A stretch of DNA of 13,461 nucleotides from Geobacter sp. GTDB lineage: Bacteria; Desulfobacterota; Desulfuromonadia; Geobacterales; Geobacteraceae. Within the stretch, counting starts at the first letter, position 1; each line of letters opens with the position of its first letter. The DNA lies in assembly GCA_003857395.1 (NCBI GenBank), contig RPRC01000178.1, positions 1 through 13,461 of the forward strand, read 5' to 3'. Of this stretch, positions 13,119 through 13,461 are shown one piece after another. The notes under the pieces were generated by a model that worked only from the letters and a program-made list of their open reading frames with translations, did not search any database and was not told the DNA's origin. Both the position numbers and the translations under genes were made by a program.

Positions 13119-13178
13119 TCCGGGGTACGGGGTACGGTGTAAAACGTAATCCGATTTCATAATCCGAATCCTCAATCC
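13114..13178. repeat. Family B repeat spanning two convergent stop codons
   Basis: ATTAATCCGGGGTACGGGGT (13114-13133), CGTAATCCG (13145-13153), ATAATCCGAATCC (13159-13171) and the following CTCAATCC are degenerate family B units. The TAA of the upstream gene (13116-13118) and the TGA of the downstream minus-strand gene (13174-13172) both fall within this sequence. Confidence 0.6.
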
Positions 13179-13461
13179 TTTCCTGAACGGCAAAGCCGAA
13201 TGGATTTACCTTTATTGAACGGACATGCCTGCTCCAGGCATTCCCGGTTCAGGTGGCTGAAGGTACAGCAGGGTTCATTTTTAACGGGAAGCAGGATACC
13301 GAATTCATCTTGCAGAAATCGCACGGCAGCGAAGATTGCCAGTAGTGAATCGCGTTTGCAGCAGCGAGCCCCCCCGGTTTGTGCAATTGACAGCAGGCTT
13401 TCCGCTGTCATCCGGTTGCTCAGTCCTCTTGCGCAGGTTGACAGGGGGGTGGCACCGGTTA
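13172..13461 (-). CDS. DUF5714-domain protein, C-terminal fragment (runs off the window)
   Basis: Only the last 95 or so residues are visible; the frame stays open to the window edge, so the true start lies beyond 13461. The visible part is cysteine-rich: ATPLSTCARGLSNRM, then GGARCCKRDSLLAIF and PCCTFSHLNRECLEQACPF. The pattern GATPLS...GLSN.MT...GGxRCCKRDxxxA....FL......P......C.FS..N.EC....CP matches, from memory, the end of DUF5714 proteins found in anaerobic bacteria and methanogens, whose function is not established. The cysteines suggest metal or cluster binding. It converges on the unrecognised gene at 12579, and its last codons (Lys-Asp-stop) are in family B repeat sequence. Confidence 0.7.
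   Translation of the reverse strand, partial: TGATPLSTCARGLSNRMTAESLLSIAQTGGARCCKRDSLLAIFAAVRFLQDEFGILLPVKNEPCCTFSHLNRECLEQACPFNKGKSIRLCRSGKD

Overview
The window is bacterial, moderately GC-rich chromosomal DNA, most likely from a Desulfuromonadales/Geobacter-like anaerobe. This assignment is an inference from gene content (adjacent glmU and glmS, a protein resembling the MXAN_5187 C-terminal family of delta/myxobacteria, a BCAM0308-type zinc protein, a DUF5714 protein) and from the style of the intergenic repeats. I see no tRNA or rRNA, no CRISPR array, no prophage, no intact transposase and no recognisable defence system.

Layout. 1-860: a strong sigma70-type promoter and a PagL-like lipid A deacylase (+), then a hairpin-rich repeat remnant. 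860-3180 (minus): a CpsB/YwqE-type PHP tyrosine phosphatase followed by a TviB/WbpO-type UDP-HexNAc 6-dehydrogenase, probably the edge of a surface polysaccharide locus. 3478-4362 (+): an RluA-family pseudouridine synthase. 4747-5753 (minus): tadA, then a small TPR protein. 6142-7505 (+): a metal-dependent cyclase-family hydrolase and a zinc-ribbon BCAM0308-type protein with a clear terminator. 7761-11557 (minus): the glmU-glmS-thioesterase group. 11815-13118 (+): an MXAN_5187-like protein and an unrecognised protein. 13172 to the end (minus): the C-terminal part of a DUF5714 protein.

How the genes relate. GlmS and GlmU begin and end the hexosamine branch to UDP-GlcNAc, the feedstock for peptidoglycan and lipopolysaccharide. 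The TviB-type dehydrogenase would oxidise UDP-GlcNAc or UDP-GalNAc to a uronic acid for a surface polysaccharide. The CpsB-type phosphatase would control polymer export or chain length, and PagL would trim lipid A. Envelope carbohydrate is therefore the commonest theme. The RNA-modification genes (RluA family, tadA) and the cyclase look like housekeeping neighbours.

The most unusual feature is not a gene. Nearly every intergenic gap carries short, degenerate, periodic repeats of at least four families: A (ATTCGTGG / CCACGGAT type), B (TACCCCGTAATCCG type), C (AACTCAAAACTG / TTGAACATTGAAC type) and D (CCTTCGC-nn-AAGCTTCG type). Some form terminal-inverted-repeat elements of about 115 and 270 bp. 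Others are nested in one another, supply the stop codons of flanking genes, or appear to have expanded a coding sequence in frame (the CpsB-like gene). This repeat mosaic is the best candidate here for something underdescribed. I cannot assign it a function.
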